DNA of 64,000 nucleotides. It comes from Heliorestis convoluta (lineage in GTDB: Bacteria; Bacillota; Desulfitobacteriia; Heliobacteriales; Heliobacteriaceae). Location: the NCBI RefSeq assembly GCF_009649955.1, contig NZ_CP045875.1, forward strand, positions 310,001-374,000. Reading direction: 5' to 3'. Position 1 is the stretch's first letter, and each line of letters begins with the position of its first letter. The notes under the pieces were generated by a model. That model ran no database searches and had not been told where the DNA came from. It saw only the letters and a list, made by a program, of their open reading frames with translations. A program made the translations under genes and the position numbers. Of the stretch, positions 42,667 through 52,640 are shown piece by piece.

Positions 42667-43170
42667 TTAAAGAGGTTTATAAAGGATTCTCTTCCCAAAC
42701 TTTTCTTCATTATGAACAATATAGATGACATCGGGCCTAAACTTGTATACTTTATTTTTCTCTACTTCTTGTAACAAAGATGGCTGCTGCAAAAATTTCT
42801 CAAAAAAAGAAAACCGTCTTCCAAAAGCAAGCAATAAAGCACTTCTCTTATGAAAGGCTTTGACTTCCTCCACTGAGCCACTCATCTGTAACCCTCGAAT
42901 GGCCTCATAGGCTTCCGGTTCATTATAGATGGACACAGACGCTTTCATCGATGCTTCTAGTTGCAAAAGCTCTACATGACGGCTCTTTGGAGAAGAAAAA
43001 AAGTAAAAGCATTGATCTTGATAGAGATAGTAAACAGGCGCACTCCAGGGCGCACCTTCTTGATCAACGACAGCGACAGTCATGGCTCGATGTTCATTAC
43101 AAAGGGCATGAAAAAGTTCTTGTAACTTCCTTTTATTATTTTGTGTCATGGTATCTTGATAACGATTCAT
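42667..43170 (-). CDS. Pyridoxamine 5'-phosphate oxidase-like FMN-binding protein
   Basis: A 167-residue split-barrel protein. The segments MTVAVVDQEGAPWSAPVYYLYQDQCFYFFSSPKSRHVELLQ and KASVSIY resemble the general PNPOx-like family that binds FMN or related cofactors. The substrate is unknown; the name reflects fold only. It lies between dacF and pdp, a place where no such gene is usual, on the same strand. Confidence 0.7.
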   Translation of the reverse strand: MNRYQDTMTQNNKRKLQELFHALCNEHRAMTVAVVDQEGAPWSAPVYYLYQDQCFYFFSSPKSRHVELLQLEASMKASVSIYNEPEAYEAIRGLQMSGSVEEVKAFHKRSALLLAFGRRFSFFEKFLQQPSLLQEVEKNKVYKFRPDVIYIVHNEEKFGKRILYKPL

Positions 43171-43196
43171 AGGCTTATCTACCTTTTCTACCTTAT

Positions 43197-44522
43197 CTAG
43201 AGCATAACTTCACCCAATAGGAGTGCTGTAGGAGCAGGCACAGGTTCTTCAACGATCTCGTACGCTTTGGCAATCTCCTGAAGCGCTTCTTTTCGATGTT
43301 GTCCATCATTATAATGGATTTCGGCCAAAGGCTCTCCCGCTTCCACTTTATGACCTTGTCTCTTATATATAATTACACCCGCTGCTAGATCAATGGCATC
43401 TCCTTTTAAGATTCTGCCAGCTCCGAGTAAGGAAGCAGCTTTTCCAATCGGAAGCGCTTGCAACGATTTTACATAACCACTTTGTGCAGATACGATCACT
43501 TCTTTGTTTTGCGCTTTCGGCAAATATCGATCGGGATCTTCAACAACAGCGCCAACACCACCTTGGGCCTCAATCCATTGACGAAAAGATTGTAAAGCGC
43601 AGCCTGTGCATAAAGTTTCCAGGGCTTTCTCTTTTCCTTCTTCAATAGAGGCACTTTGACCTGCCAGATAAGATATTCGCGCCGCCAGTTCAACGGTCAG
43701 AAGTAGAGCATCGTCTGTGACTTGCTCAACACTCTTTGGTTGTAGCAATTCAATGGCTTCTCGCACTTCCAGAGCATTACCAATCATATTGCCCAAGGGC
43801 TGATCCATCGATGTAAGTACAGCAGCTGTACGGCGACCCAATTGATTGCCTATTTGAACCATTGCTTTCGCCAATTTTCTTCCCTCGGCTAGACTTTTCA
43901 TAAAAGCACCATTGCCAACTTTTACATCAAGCATAATCACATCAGCGCCGGCCGCTATCTTTTTACTCATAATACTAGAAGCAATCAAAGGAATGGACTC
44001 CACAGTAGCCGTTACATCGCGAAGTTCATACAATTTTCCATCGGCAGGTACCATTTCTTTGGTCTGACCGATCAAAGCAAGATTCCATCGCCGAACTTGT
44101 TGAATAAATTCTTCTCTACCTAGATCAACGCGAAAGCCAGGTATACTTTCTAACTTATCAATCGTACCTCCCGTATGTCCTAAGCCACGTCCTGACATTT
44201 TCGCCACTTTTAGTCCCATTGCGGCAAGCAGGGGTACTAATAGAAGTGTCGTTAGATCTCCAACACCACCGGTGCTGTGCTTGTCTACTTTCAGACCTTC
44301 AATAGGAGATAAGTCAAGCTGTTCACCGGACTGAATCATCACCTTCGTTAAGGCAGCTTGCTCTTTCGCTGTCATTCCTTGGAAAAATACAGCCATAGCC
44401 CAGGCTGCTACTTGATAATCTTCAATCTCATTTTTTACATAGCCAGCAATGAGATGGTGGAGTTCTTCTTCTGTAAGCTCCTGCCCTTCTCTTTTCTTCC
44501 ATATCAGATCGTTGGTTCTCAT
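43197..44522 (-). CDS. pdp: Pyrimidine-nucleoside phosphorylase
   Basis: A 441-residue class II nucleoside phosphorylase that splits thymidine or uridine with phosphate to base and (deoxy)ribose 1-phosphate. The family signature SGRGLGHTGGTIDKLES (about 109-125) and KHSTGGVGD near 80-88 are present. Start 44522 lies behind GGAAGGTGAG, sharing one base with the deoB stop. Paired with deoB it forms a nucleoside-salvage unit, feeding pentose phosphates to central metabolism. Confidence 0.95.
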   Translation of the reverse strand: MRTNDLIWKKREGQELTEEELHHLIAGYVKNEIEDYQVAAWAMAVFFQGMTAKEQAALTKVMIQSGEQLDLSPIEGLKVDKHSTGGVGDLTTLLLVPLLAAMGLKVAKMSGRGLGHTGGTIDKLESIPGFRVDLGREEFIQQVRRWNLALIGQTKEMVPADGKLYELRDVTATVESIPLIASSIMSKKIAAGADVIMLDVKVGNGAFMKSLAEGRKLAKAMVQIGNQLGRRTAAVLTSMDQPLGNMIGNALEVREAIELLQPKSVEQVTDDALLLTVELAARISYLAGQSASIEEGKEKALETLCTGCALQSFRQWIEAQGGVGAVVEDPDRYLPKAQNKEVIVSAQSGYVKSLQALPIGKAASLLGAGRILKGDAIDLAAGVIIYKRQGHKVEAGEPLAEIHYNDGQHRKEALQEIAKAYEIVEEPVPAPTALLLGEVML

Positions 44523-45706
44523 TATCTCACCTTCCAAACAATCATGGGCTCACCGACTTCATGAGAAGGTAAACCAAGCCAAGTGAGCACCGTTTCTCCT
44601 ACATCGGCAAATGTTTTTCTTATGCCTACAGACTGTCCCTCTACGGTCGGACCATAAAGCAATACAGGTACATATTCTCTAGAATGATCTGTTGAGACAG
44701 TGGTAGGATCGCAGCCATGATCGGCTGTAAGAATCAAAAGATCGTCATCTCGCAAGGCTTTTAAGAGATCTGGTAATTGCTGATCAAATTCTTGTAAAGC
44801 TTGGGCATACCCTTTCGGATCATTTCGATGCCCATAAAGCATATCAAAATCAACAAGGTTGGTCATAATAAGACCTTGCTTTACTTTCTTCATCATTTCA
44901 ATTGTTTTTTCCATGCCTTCTCGGTTCGACGTAGAAGATTCGTAGGCTGTAATACCTTGTCCTGCATAGATATCTTTGATTTTTCCAATGGCTACCACGT
45001 CCATGGATGCTCTTTTCACTGTATCAAAAATCAAAGGCCGCGGTGGCAACAAAGAGTAATCTTTGCGATGAACGGTCCTTTGGAAAGATCCGGAAGTTCC
45101 TACAAAAGGTCGAGCAATGACTCTGCCTACAGCATGCTCACCTCGTAACATTTCCCGAGCGATTTCACAGTATCGATAGAGATCCGCAAGCGATATGACC
45201 TCTTCATGGGCTGCAATTTGAAAAACCGAATCGGCAGAAGTATAAACAATGGGAAAGCCTGTTTCTACATGCTCTTGACCAAGCCTTGCTATAATCTCCG
45301 TTCCCGAAGCCACTACATTGCCAAGTATCTTACGACCAATTGCTTTTTCATAGGCTTTAATGAGTGTAGACGGAAAGCCCTGTGGGTACGTGGGAAAAGG
45401 CCTATCGAGGATCACGCCTCCTAGCTCCCAGTGACCGGTTGTCGTATCTTTGCCGGGCGCTTTTTCAGCCATTTTACCATAGGCTGCCAAGGGCTTGTCT
45501 ACGGCAGGAACTCCTTCAATAGGGCCAATATTGCCAAGGCCCAGTTGCCCTAAGGTAGGGAGATTCAAACCGCCAACAGCACTGGCAACATTGCCAAGGG
45601 TGTTAGTACCTTCATCACCATAAAGATGAGCATCAGGCATAGCGCCGATACCAACGCTATCTAGGACTATTATGATGGCTCTTTTGTTCGAATTCGGCAG
45701 AATCAT
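44522..45706 (-). CDS. deoB: Phosphopentomutase
   Basis: A 394-residue alkaline-phosphatase-superfamily mutase interconverting (deoxy)ribose 1- and 5-phosphate. Metal motifs: [13 protein letters not shown] near 15-27, and [19 protein letters not shown] near 322-340. Start ATG 45706 lies ten bases after AAGGAG, inside the 3' end of xerD (50-base overlap), and translation probably couples with it. Order xerD-deoB-pdp is common in Bacillales and Clostridia. Confidence 0.96.
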   Translation of the reverse strand: MILPNSNKRAIIIVLDSVGIGAMPDAHLYGDEGTNTLGNVASAVGGLNLPTLGQLGLGNIGPIEGVPAVDKPLAAYGKMAEKAPGKDTTTGHWELGGVILDRPFPTYPQGFPSTLIKAYEKAIGRKILGNVVASGTEIIARLGQEHVETGFPIVYTSADSVFQIAAHEEVISLADLYRYCEIAREMLRGEHAVGRVIARPFVGTSGSFQRTVHRKDYSLLPPRPLIFDTVKRASMDVVAIGKIKDIYAGQGITAYESSTSNREGMEKTIEMMKKVKQGLIMTNLVDFDMLYGHRNDPKGYAQALQEFDQQLPDLLKALRDDDLLILTADHGCDPTTVSTDHSREYVPVLLYGPTVEGQSVGIRKTFADVGETVLTWLGLPSHEVGEPMIVWKVR

Positions 45707-46622
45707 TGTTGTTCGTCTCCTTTTCTGGTTCTTTCAATAAAGCCCGTGGATGACTGCGATCATAAACTTCTCGAATCCGTCCCGTTGTTAGATGCGTGTA
45801 GATTTGGGTCGTGCTAATGTCAGCATGTCCCAACATCTCTTGCACCGAACGTATATCAGCGCCATTGGCTAACAGATGGGTGGCAAAAGAGTGCCGTAAC
45901 GTGTGCGGAGATATCTCCTTGGTAATACCAGCCTTTAAAGCATAGCTTTTTAGAATTTTCCAGAAACCTTGACGACTCATTGCTTTTCCTTTTTGATTCA
46001 CAAAAAGGTGATTCTCCCGACTATGACCGACCCAGCGACTTCTCGCTTTTGTTACGTATGCTTCAATCGCTTCAATCGCTTGACTTCCTAGAGGAACAAT
46101 GCGTTCTTTCCCACCTTTGCCCATCACTTTCATAAAAGCCTGTTGAAGCTGAACTTGATCCAACTTTAGTGAAAGAAGCTCGCTCACACGTATACCTGAA
46201 GCATACAGCGTTTCTAGCATGGCTTTATCGCGAAGACCTACGATGGTCCGCGGAGGGCTTTCTAAAAGCGCTGCTACTTCCTCTACATTCAGTATGTCCG
46301 GCAACAACCGAGATTGGCGAGGCCCATCAAGGAGCGCCGTCGGATCTTTTTCCAATTGTGTCTCTTGCAACATAAAAGTAAAAAAAGTCTTCATCGCAGC
46401 AAGACGCCTCGCTCGCGTTGACGATGCCAGTCCTCTCTGATGAATATCATATAAATAGTCTTTCAAAGCACTACGGTCGACCAATGTCCAGGATTGTATT
46501 TCTCGATTTTCTAAAAAAGAAACAAGGTCTGTTAAATCTCTTCGATAGGCTGCAACAGTATGATCAGATAAGCCTCTTTCTACAACTAGATGCGTAAGAA
46601 ACATGGAAATTTCTTTCTGCAA
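45657..46622 (-). CDS. xerD: Tyrosine recombinase XerD
   Basis: A 321-residue integrase-family recombinase for chromosome dimer resolution. N-terminal SAM-like core-binding domain ([23 protein letters not shown]), then catalytic residues: Arg in [11 protein letters not shown], Lys near [36 protein letters not shown] with the Tyr nucleophile. Start TTG 46622 has AAAGGGG eight bases upstream and gives the usual XerD length; a further TTG at 46646 lacks a site. The roughly 25-residue polar tail is encoded over the start of deoB. Confidence 0.93.
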   Translation of the reverse strand: MQKEISMFLTHLVVERGLSDHTVAAYRRDLTDLVSFLENREIQSWTLVDRSALKDYLYDIHQRGLASSTRARRLAAMKTFFTFMLQETQLEKDPTALLDGPRQSRLLPDILNVEEVAALLESPPRTIVGLRDKAMLETLYASGIRVSELLSLKLDQVQLQQAFMKVMGKGGKERIVPLGSQAIEAIEAYVTKARSRWVGHSRENHLFVNQKGKAMSRQGFWKILKSYALKAGITKEISPHTLRHSFATHLLANGADIRSVQEMLGHADISTTQIYTHLTTGRIREVYDRSHPRALLKEPEKETNNNDSAEFEQKSHHNSPR

Positions 46623-46677
46623 ACTATCATCCCCTTTAGGGTCCAAGAGCCCTAGATTGAATCCCTATGGGAATCTT

Positions 46678-46887
46678 TCATTCGACTTCTTCTTCTATCT
46701 TTCCTTCATCAGGATGGAGGACTCGCATTGGTTCACCGGAAGGTTCTTCTTCTTTTGGCATTTGTGCGTACCTTTCGTTCCAACTCATAATCTGAGGCAC
46801 AAGCAAAGCGAGGACCAACAAGATAACGAGCAGTCGTACTGCCATACGAAGGCGCTTTTGAACTTTTGTAATCAATACAAAAAGCAT
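46678..46887 (-). CDS. Small membrane protein, DUF4227-like
   Basis: A 69-residue protein with one membrane helix (VRLLVILLVLALLVPQIM) and an acidic tail. Length, topology and position directly upstream of xerD match the DUF4227 (YqzK-like) proteins of Bacillus. The direct sequence resemblance I can see is limited. AAGGGG precedes the ATG. Function unknown. Confidence 0.5.
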   Translation of the reverse strand: MLFVLITKVQKRLRMAVRLLVILLVLALLVPQIMSWNERYAQMPKEEEPSGEPMRVLHPDEGKIEEEVE

Positions 46888-47067
46888 GGCTATCCCCTTT
46901 TTTCTAAAAGAATTTGCTATAGAAAAGCTATGCCTTGAAAAAATCTATAGACCATACATTATTTTCTATTTTTTAATTGGTGTAGCCTTTCCCGGCCAGG
47001 AGCACACTAGTCAGTGCAGAGGCAAATTCATGATGGCTAATCCTTATAGCCGTGAAAGGAGGACGAA

Positions 47068-47295
47068 ATGGCTAGAAGAAGAAATAATTTTATCGTAGCC
47101 CGTTCCCTAACAGCAACGACAACAGGTGCTCAGACTGGCGCAATGGCTACGACAACAACAAATGATACGATGACGAATGTACAAACTCAAAGGGGAACAG
47201 AAGCTCTTCCAGAGTATGGTCAACCTACCCAAGGTACCGACACAGCCCTCTTTGGAAGTGTACGACCTACTTTTGAAATCTATCCTGGCGAGTAA
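47068..47295 (+). CDS. Small Thr/Gln-rich protein of unknown function
   Basis: A 75-residue protein with a basic start (MARRRNNF) and a Thr-, Gln- and Gly-rich body, no membrane segment and no domain I recognise. It is supported by an excellent ribosome site (AAAGGAGG five bases from ATG) and a perfect terminator just after the stop. It is the only plus-strand gene between 37 kb and the right end. Low complexity recalls small spore or coat proteins, but that is a guess. Confidence 0.6.
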   Translation: MARRRNNFIVARSLTATTTGAQTGAMATTTTNDTMTNVQTQRGTEALPEYGQPTQGTDTALFGSVRPTFEIYPGE

Positions 47296-47308
47296 TTTTC
47301 ATGGAATG

Positions 47309-47359
47309 AAAAAAAGAGTCACTTTGTACTTGTAAACTTGTACAAAGTGACTCTTTTTT
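47309..47359. terminator. Bidirectional terminator between the small gene and spoIIM
   Basis: Perfect 14-bp stem GAGTCACTTTGTAC/GTACAAAGTGACTC with A6 on the left and T6 on the right, serving both convergent genes. Confidence 0.92.
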
Positions 47360-47369
47360 GAACCCATTC

Positions 47370-47981
47370 TTAAAGTACGAACCAGCGCAAAAACAGGGGC
47401 GATACATAGGCGTCAAGAAGTGCTGCAATAATGGCTATAAGCAAAGTAGCGCCACCGACTGTCATATATAACATAAGAGCTTTCCCTAAAGATATACTGC
47501 TATCTTGACGCCCTTTGATCAACCACAGTGAAAAAGCCAGCGCGATGGCTCCCGTAATGGCCAAGGCTGGAATAAAGAGCAGGCTCGACGGGACTAAAGA
47601 AAGAAGAACGATAAAAATCCCATCTTCACGAGTTAACATAAGGAAGCTGGCCGTAAATCCAAGCACAAAGCCACGGAAGAAAAGTAGAGCCACAATAAAA
47701 GGAAGTCCTAAAACTGTTAAGCCGAGAAAGAGGATAAGTCCAATTACCGTAAGATTGCGTGTAATGGCCACATAAGCGAGACTATGGTAATCTAGACCAC
47801 TTTGTACGATATAAAAAGCATCTGAAATTCTTGTACTTAAGATTTCTAGTTGTTCCGGCGGTAACGCTCTTGCTCCAATCGCTCCTATGGCAATACCAGC
47901 ACTAATCACGACAACGATTGCAAGGTAAAAACTCCAATGAAGATTAAAATGGTACATCAGAACTTTAATCGTTCGTAACAC
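47370..47981 (-). CDS. spoIIM: Stage II sporulation protein M
   Basis: A 203-residue integral membrane protein of the SpoIIM/DUF95 family with about five helices and the family pattern GLTVLGLPFIVALLFFRGFVLGFTASFLM in the middle. In the DMP complex (SpoIID-M-P) it drives septal thinning and engulfment. Start taken as GTG 47981, eight bases after AAGGGG; the TTG one codon earlier is equally possible. It lies upstream of xerD, as in other spore formers, although a small divergent gene intervenes here. Confidence 0.88.
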   Translation of the reverse strand: MLRTIKVLMYHFNLHWSFYLAIVVVISAGIAIGAIGARALPPEQLEILSTRISDAFYIVQSGLDYHSLAYVAITRNLTVIGLILFLGLTVLGLPFIVALLFFRGFVLGFTASFLMLTREDGIFIVLLSLVPSSLLFIPALAITGAIALAFSLWLIKGRQDSSISLGKALMLYMTVGGATLLIAIIAALLDAYVSPLFLRWFVL

Positions 47982-48109
47982 CAAAACCGCCCCTTCGCCG
48001 CACCTTTCAGACAAGCTGTTAAATGGTAAACATTAACAAGGCTGTCCTACTTCACTCTATGCAGCTTGGGGTCAGGGAAGAACCTTCATGCCTGAGAAGA
48101 AGTGCCTCC

Positions 48110-48643
48110 TTACTTTTGTCGAGCTACTTCAATCAATGCTGTAATCGTCTTCCCATCAAAAATTTCTCCACTTTGAATTTTCTCTAAGGCTTCATCTAAA
48201 GGCATGGTCAGGGATTCAATAAATTCATCCTCATCGGGTCTTGCTTCTGAAGGAATAAGATGGTAAGCCTTGTAGATATGAATCTTTTCATTGCAAAAAC
48301 CAGGACTGGCGTAATAACTGAAAAGATGATGCCATTCCATCGCCTGAAAGCCTGTCTCTTCAGCCAACTCACGCTGTGCACAAAGCAGGGGATCTTCACC
48401 CACTGAAAGCTTGCCGGCAGGTATCTCCAAGGAAAGGCGCTCCAAGGGATGACGCCATTGCCGGACTAGAATGACCTCACCTTGATCGGTGAGAGGAACA
48501 ACACAAGCAGCGCCAGGGTGGGTTACGACTTCCCGCGACGCTTCCTTTCCATTGGGAAGACGGACTTTGTCCAGTCGCAAGGTGATAACTTGGCCTTGAA
48601 AAAGGACTTTCTTTTCTATCGTCTTTTCCATCAAGTGATCCAT
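48110..48643 (-). CDS. nudF: NUDIX hydrolase, ADP-ribose pyrophosphatase type
   Basis: A 177-residue NUDIX protein. The complete Nudix box G-x5-E-x7-REL-x-EE-x-G starts at GKLSVGE (about 77) and ends at EETGF. An upstream RQWRHPLERLSLEIPAGK segment is typical of ADP-ribose pyrophosphatases. It hydrolyses ADP-ribose to AMP and ribose 5-phosphate. The start is ATG 48643 behind AAGGGTG. Gene order spoIIM-nudF is conserved in Bacillus. Confidence 0.88.
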   Translation of the reverse strand: MDHLMEKTIEKKVLFQGQVITLRLDKVRLPNGKEASREVVTHPGAACVVPLTDQGEVILVRQWRHPLERLSLEIPAGKLSVGEDPLLCAQRELAEETGFQAMEWHHLFSYYASPGFCNEKIHIYKAYHLIPSEARPDEDEFIESLTMPLDEALEKIQSGEIFDGKTITALIEVARQK

Positions 48644-48651
48644 GAAACCGT

Positions 48652-49776
48652 TCACCCTTCCCATTTTGAAGCGGCTCTAATAATCTCCAGTACATTGCGA
48701 GCATTAAGCTCTAAATCTTCTAAGGTGATGAATTCTTCCGTCGTGTGTACTTTTTGCATACCAATGCCTAAGTTGGCTGTAGGTATTCCAGCACCGTTAA
48801 AAATATTGGCATCGGAACCGCCTCCGGTTCCCTCTAGAGTAGCTTTTCTTCCAAGCTTTTCGGCCGCTTGTACAGCCAGGACCACAACAGGATCTTTTTC
48901 ATCTAAAGAAATTGCGGGATAGATCTGCTTTGTTCGCACATCAGCTTTTCCGCCAAGCTCTTCGGCGGCTATATGAAAAGCGGATACCATGCTCTCCGTT
49001 TGTAAAGCTAGCTTCTCTAAAGACAGACTACGTGCTTCTCCCATAATCGTAACACGCTCGGGAACAATATTGGTAGCCCTGCCCCCGTTGATAGTCCCAA
49101 TGTTCGCTGTTGTTTCTTCGTCAATACGACCGAGTTTCATCTGTTGAATGGCTCGAGAAGCAATTCGAATGGCACTAATTCCTTCTTCTGGACAAATTCC
49201 AGCGTGAGCAGCACGACCCAAGATATGGGCTTCAATGTTATTTTGTGCTGGGCCTCTGATAATAATATTTCCTGCAAATCCAGCTGCATCTAATACATAA
49301 CCCATCTTAGACTGCAAGCGACTCATGTCAAAAGCTTTAGCACCGTTGAGGCCGCCTTCTTCTTGCACCGTGAAAATAACTTCTATTGTTGGATGAGGCT
49401 CTCCTGTTTCCATAAGCACTCGCAAAGCCTCTATTATCGCAACAAGACCGGCTTTGTTGTCAGCCCCCAAAATGGAGGAACCAGCCGAATAAACAGCGCC
49501 ATCTCGAACAATGGGTTGAACCTGATCACAAGGAACTACGGTGTCCATATGAGCACAAAAGAACAAGGCAGGACCCGTTCCTGTACCAGGAAGCATTGCA
49601 TAAAGGTTACCAGCATTGCCTCCGATCTTCTGACCTGCATCATCTTCTTCTACTTTCAAACCCAAGCCCTCTAAAGTACGAATCAGATCATCGGCCACCT
49701 CTCGTTCCTCACCCCCGGGCGAAGATAGGGCGCACAAGCGCAAAAAATCCTGCAGCAAACGGTCTTGCTGAATCAA
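48652..49776 (-). CDS. M20-family peptidase (PepT/YqjE-like)
   Basis: A 374-residue zinc aminopeptidase-type protein. Metal and catalytic residues: FFCAHMDTVVP (His, Asp) near 73-82, ILGADNKAG near 101, TVQEEGGL with the catalytic Glu pair near 135, and GGGSDANIF near 324. An insertion dimerisation domain lies between about 175 and 285. PepT-like proteins cleave N-terminal residues of tri- or small peptides; the exact substrate is unknown. Start is TTG 49776 after AGGAAGTG, overlapping the previous gene by four bases. Confidence 0.85.
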   Translation of the reverse strand: MIQQDRLLQDFLRLCALSSPGGEEREVADDLIRTLEGLGLKVEEDDAGQKIGGNAGNLYAMLPGTGTGPALFFCAHMDTVVPCDQVQPIVRDGAVYSAGSSILGADNKAGLVAIIEALRVLMETGEPHPTIEVIFTVQEEGGLNGAKAFDMSRLQSKMGYVLDAAGFAGNIIIRGPAQNNIEAHILGRAAHAGICPEEGISAIRIASRAIQQMKLGRIDEETTANIGTINGGRATNIVPERVTIMGEARSLSLEKLALQTESMVSAFHIAAEELGGKADVRTKQIYPAISLDEKDPVVVLAVQAAEKLGRKATLEGTGGGSDANIFNGAGIPTANLGIGMQKVHTTEEFITLEDLELNARNVLEIIRAASKWEG

Positions 49777-51401
49777 GAAATTTCACTTCCTCTCATCTGT
49801 AAGGTACATCCTGAAACATCGTCAATATGGCCTTCATCAATTAACTCTAAAAAAGCATCTACTACAACGGGATCAAATTGTGTCCCCTTGCCTTGAATTA
49901 ACTCTCCAATTGCTTTTTCTCGAGGCATAGCACGTCGATAGACTCGGTTCGCTGTCATAGCCTCAAAAGAATCGGCGACAGCAATAATTCTAGCACCGAG
50001 TGGAATCTCTTCTCCAGCTAACCCTTCAGGATACCCTTTTCCATTGTACCACTCATGGTGCGCAGCCAGCGTAGCAGCCAAGTCCCGAAAATCAGGTACT
50101 TGGGAAATAATCTGCTCCCCAATAATAACATGCATTTTAATTTCCGCATATTCAGCATCCGTGAGGCCACCGGGCTTGCGCAAAATAGAGCTATCAATAC
50201 CAATCTTTCCTATATCATGTAACGTCGCTGCCATCGCAATACGTTCTACCGTCTCTTCAGGCAGTCCCATGCGTTCAGCAATTAATTTGCTATAGCGATG
50301 CACATATTCCGAATGACTCCGGGTGTAAGAGTCTTTCGCGTCGATGGCCATAATAAAAGCTTGCACAACAGAGTGGTATAGATTTTTTTGCTTTTGGTAA
50401 GCCGACGCGTTTTCAATCGCATGCCCCATCTGTACTGATAAAAGGTCAACCAACTCTAGGTCGTCTTTAGAAAAAGGCTTTTCTTCGTTGGAGAAAAGGG
50501 TAAGTAAACCTAAAGTTGTGCCACAACTTTGCAGAGGTACTAATAAGAGCTGGCGATATTCTTTGAGCAACTCATCTTTTTCACAATGCGAAAAAGCCAC
50601 TTCAACATTGCGAGAGCAAGCCACAGGCGCTCCTTTTTTTAGTACGTCGCCAAAAAAACTATTCTCCAGAGGCAGTTCTTTTCCCTCTAAAGAAGGGATA
50701 CCCAAATTGGCCATCGGCTGCAAATATCCTTTTTCTTCATTAAGAATATGTACGGTACAACCTTTTACTTTCATAGTCACCACAGACAACTGAACGATCG
50801 ATGAAAGTACTTGGGGCACCTCTAAGGAGGAATTGACGGTGCGGGCTACTTCTGCAAGCGTGCTAAAGCGATTCACTTTTTTCTCTAGTTCTTCTTTGGT
50901 GCTTTTCAGTTGATCAGATAGATAACCAATCGTCAGTACCAGCGTAAACAGAATGCCAGCACGAAGCATTATGTCGCCACCATAATAATATAAAGAAAGC
51001 GGTACATTCGTAGCGATGTAAAGAGTCATTGCCATCACAGCAATTGAAAGGCTCAGTTTCAGACCAAAATATAAGCTATGCAATGCGCAAAGCAAAAAGT
51101 AAGCAAGAAAAAAGTTGCTTTCTAGCCCTCCTGTTAAATGGACCAACCAGGTGATCATGATCAGATCACAAAAAATTACACCTAGAAGGAGGCTATCTTT
51201 TTGAATCAAGCCCACGTAAAAAGATAGATATAAAAAGGAACTGTAGACCAAAAAGAAGAGAATCGGAGGTACTAGTGTTGAAATTATATCTTGCTGAGGA
51301 GAGAACAAAGTCCAGAGTAAAATAGCAACAAAGGAAACAACTCTTACGATAGCAAATACGAATCTTTCATCGAAAAAAGGGTCTTGCAGCGTCCTCTTCA
51401 T
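49773..51401 (-). CDS. Membrane HD-GYP phosphodiesterase with GAF domain
   Basis: A 542-residue protein: about six N-terminal membrane helices (residues 10-170), a short coiled segment (STKEELEKKVNRF), a GAF domain (about 185-330), and an HD-GYP domain. The latter shows HSEYVHRYS, HDIGKIGI, HHEWYNGKGYPEGL and DSFEAMT. Such proteins hydrolyse cyclic di-GMP (or related cyclic dinucleotides). The canonical GYP is present as KGYPEG. A perfect Spo0A-box-like site (51440-51446) lies 39 bases upstream of the start, which hints at control by Spo0A, encoded just upstream. Confidence 0.88.
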   Translation of the reverse strand: MKRTLQDPFFDERFVFAIVRVVSFVAILLWTLFSPQQDIISTLVPPILFFLVYSSFLYLSFYVGLIQKDSLLLGVIFCDLIMITWLVHLTGGLESNFFLAYFLLCALHSLYFGLKLSLSIAVMAMTLYIATNVPLSLYYYGGDIMLRAGILFTLVLTIGYLSDQLKSTKEELEKKVNRFSTLAEVARTVNSSLEVPQVLSSIVQLSVVTMKVKGCTVHILNEEKGYLQPMANLGIPSLEGKELPLENSFFGDVLKKGAPVACSRNVEVAFSHCEKDELLKEYRQLLLVPLQSCGTTLGLLTLFSNEEKPFSKDDLELVDLLSVQMGHAIENASAYQKQKNLYHSVVQAFIMAIDAKDSYTRSHSEYVHRYSKLIAERMGLPEETVERIAMAATLHDIGKIGIDSSILRKPGGLTDAEYAEIKMHVIIGEQIISQVPDFRDLAATLAAHHEWYNGKGYPEGLAGEEIPLGARIIAVADSFEAMTANRVYRRAMPREKAIGELIQGKGTQFDPVVVDAFLELIDEGHIDDVSGCTLQMRGSEIS

Positions 51402-51439
51402 TACACCCCTCCTTCTGATACAACCTGAGGGTTATTTTT

Positions 51440-51446
51440 TTCGACA
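51440..51446 (-). promoter_or_regulatory. Candidate Spo0A box upstream of the HD-GYP gene
   Basis: TGTCGAA on the minus strand in the context TTTGTCGAAAA, identical over 11 bases to the site upstream of spo0A. Exact match to the 0A-box core; placement 39 bases before the start codon is suitable. Confidence 0.5.
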
Positions 51447-51716
51447 AACTAACACTTATCACCTTCATAAATAGAGCCTTTAGTTTAAAATTTTTTCTTC
51501 ACTAATAAACTTTCTTTAAAAACAACTGCTATTTTCGTTCATTGAAAATATAAAAGCATCTTATGCTCCCTTATATTCATAAAATTGCTCAAAGAAATAG
51601 GACACCTTGTAATAGCTAGGACCCTATAATTTTTGCATAGAGATTACTTCGTTACTTATTCTTCAAAAACATTGATTTCCCTTTCTTGAGCAAATTACAA
51701 AAAAATAATAGTGCTT
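51447..51716. other. AT-rich intergenic region between spo0A and the HD-GYP gene
   Basis: About 270 AT-rich bases with no supported gene. It presumably contains the HD-GYP promoter, but I see no convincing hexamer pair. Confidence 0.4.
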
Positions 51717-51751
51717 GGCAAAAGAGCACAGTCTACTATAGACTGTGCTCC
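51717..51751 (-). terminator. Terminator of spo0A
   Basis: Perfect 12-bp stem GAGCACAGTCTA/TAGACTGTGCTC with a 3-base loop and a short TTTT tail on the minus strand. Confidence 0.75.
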
Positions 51752-51786
51752 GATGTATCTGATATTTACCTAGATGCTCTAGGAAT

Positions 51787-52599
51787 TTAACCGACTTTTT
51801 GACCTAAGCGCAATTTATCAGCTACCATCGCAATAAATTCTGAGTTCGTTGGTTTGCCTCGCTCTAAGTTGATGGTGTAACCAAAAAATTTAGACATAAG
51901 CTCGACATTACCACGATCCCAAGCCAATTCAATGGCATGACGAATGGCTCGCTCTACACGAGAAGGTGTGGTCATATACTTCTGAGCAATCATGGGATAG
52001 AGCTCTTTTGTAACAGCACCCAGTAAGTTAACTTCTTGAATCACCAACAAAATTGCATCGCGAAGATATTGATATCCTTTGATATGAGCTGGTACACCCA
52101 TTTGGTGTATGATATTTGTCACTTCCACATCAAGATTCCGTGGTTTCGAAGGCGGCGGCGGTGGAAGCTCCATGGAAGCACAGCTTTGTTGTATGGCCAT
52201 GGAAGAACTGGTCGCTATATATCCACCCATAAGTTGTCGGATGCGGTTACCTAAAATCTCAAAGTCAAAAGGCTTTAAGATAAAATAATCAGCACCTAAC
52301 TGAACAGCACGATGGGTCATTGACTCTTGCCCGAAGGCTGTCAAAATAATGACTCGCGGACGCTGTCGCAATTGCATATCACCAAGACGTTCTAGAACAC
52401 CAATGCCGTCAAGATGAGGCATAATAATATCTAGTATGACAAGATCAGGTTCTTCCTGTTGAATGAGTTTCAGGGCATCATTGCCATTATGGGCAATCCC
52501 AACAATTTCGATATCATCCTGAGAAGATATATAATCTCGGAGAATATCACAAAATTCCTTATTGTCATCAGTGATGACTAGGCGAATTTTGTTTAACAT
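51787..52599 (-). CDS. spo0A: Sporulation master response regulator Spo0A
   Basis: A 270-residue regulator. Receiver domain about 1-125: acidic pocket DDN at 11-13, phospho-Asp in [13 protein letters not shown], Lys in FILKPFDFE. Linker with a proline run (ELPPPPPSK). The C-terminal effector domain about 155-270 contains the DNA-recognition helix [19 protein letters not shown]. Start taken at 52599 ([12 protein letters not shown]); upstream GGGGAGG is eleven bases away. The gene follows spoIVB, the standard Firmicute order. A promoter (52722-52749) and a 0A box (52641-52647) lie upstream. Confidence 0.97.
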   Translation of the reverse strand: MLNKIRLVITDDNKEFCDILRDYISSQDDIEIVGIAHNGNDALKLIQQEEPDLVILDIIMPHLDGIGVLERLGDMQLRQRPRVIILTAFGQESMTHRAVQLGADYFILKPFDFEILGNRIRQLMGGYIATSSSMAIQQSCASMELPPPPPSKPRNLDVEVTNIIHQMGVPAHIKGYQYLRDAILLVIQEVNLLGAVTKELYPMIAQKYMTTPSRVERAIRHAIELAWDRGNVELMSKFFGYTINLERGKPTNSEFIAMVADKLRLGQKVG

Positions 52600-52640
52600 T
52601 ATTTTACCAGCCTCCCCAAGTTTTTCACTGGTCATAGCTT

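Noticed and set aside
48060-48105. GGGGTCAGGGAAGAACC...CCTGA as a further structured repeat copy
   Set aside because: Only about ten bases resemble the start of unit B; constant internal words are missing.
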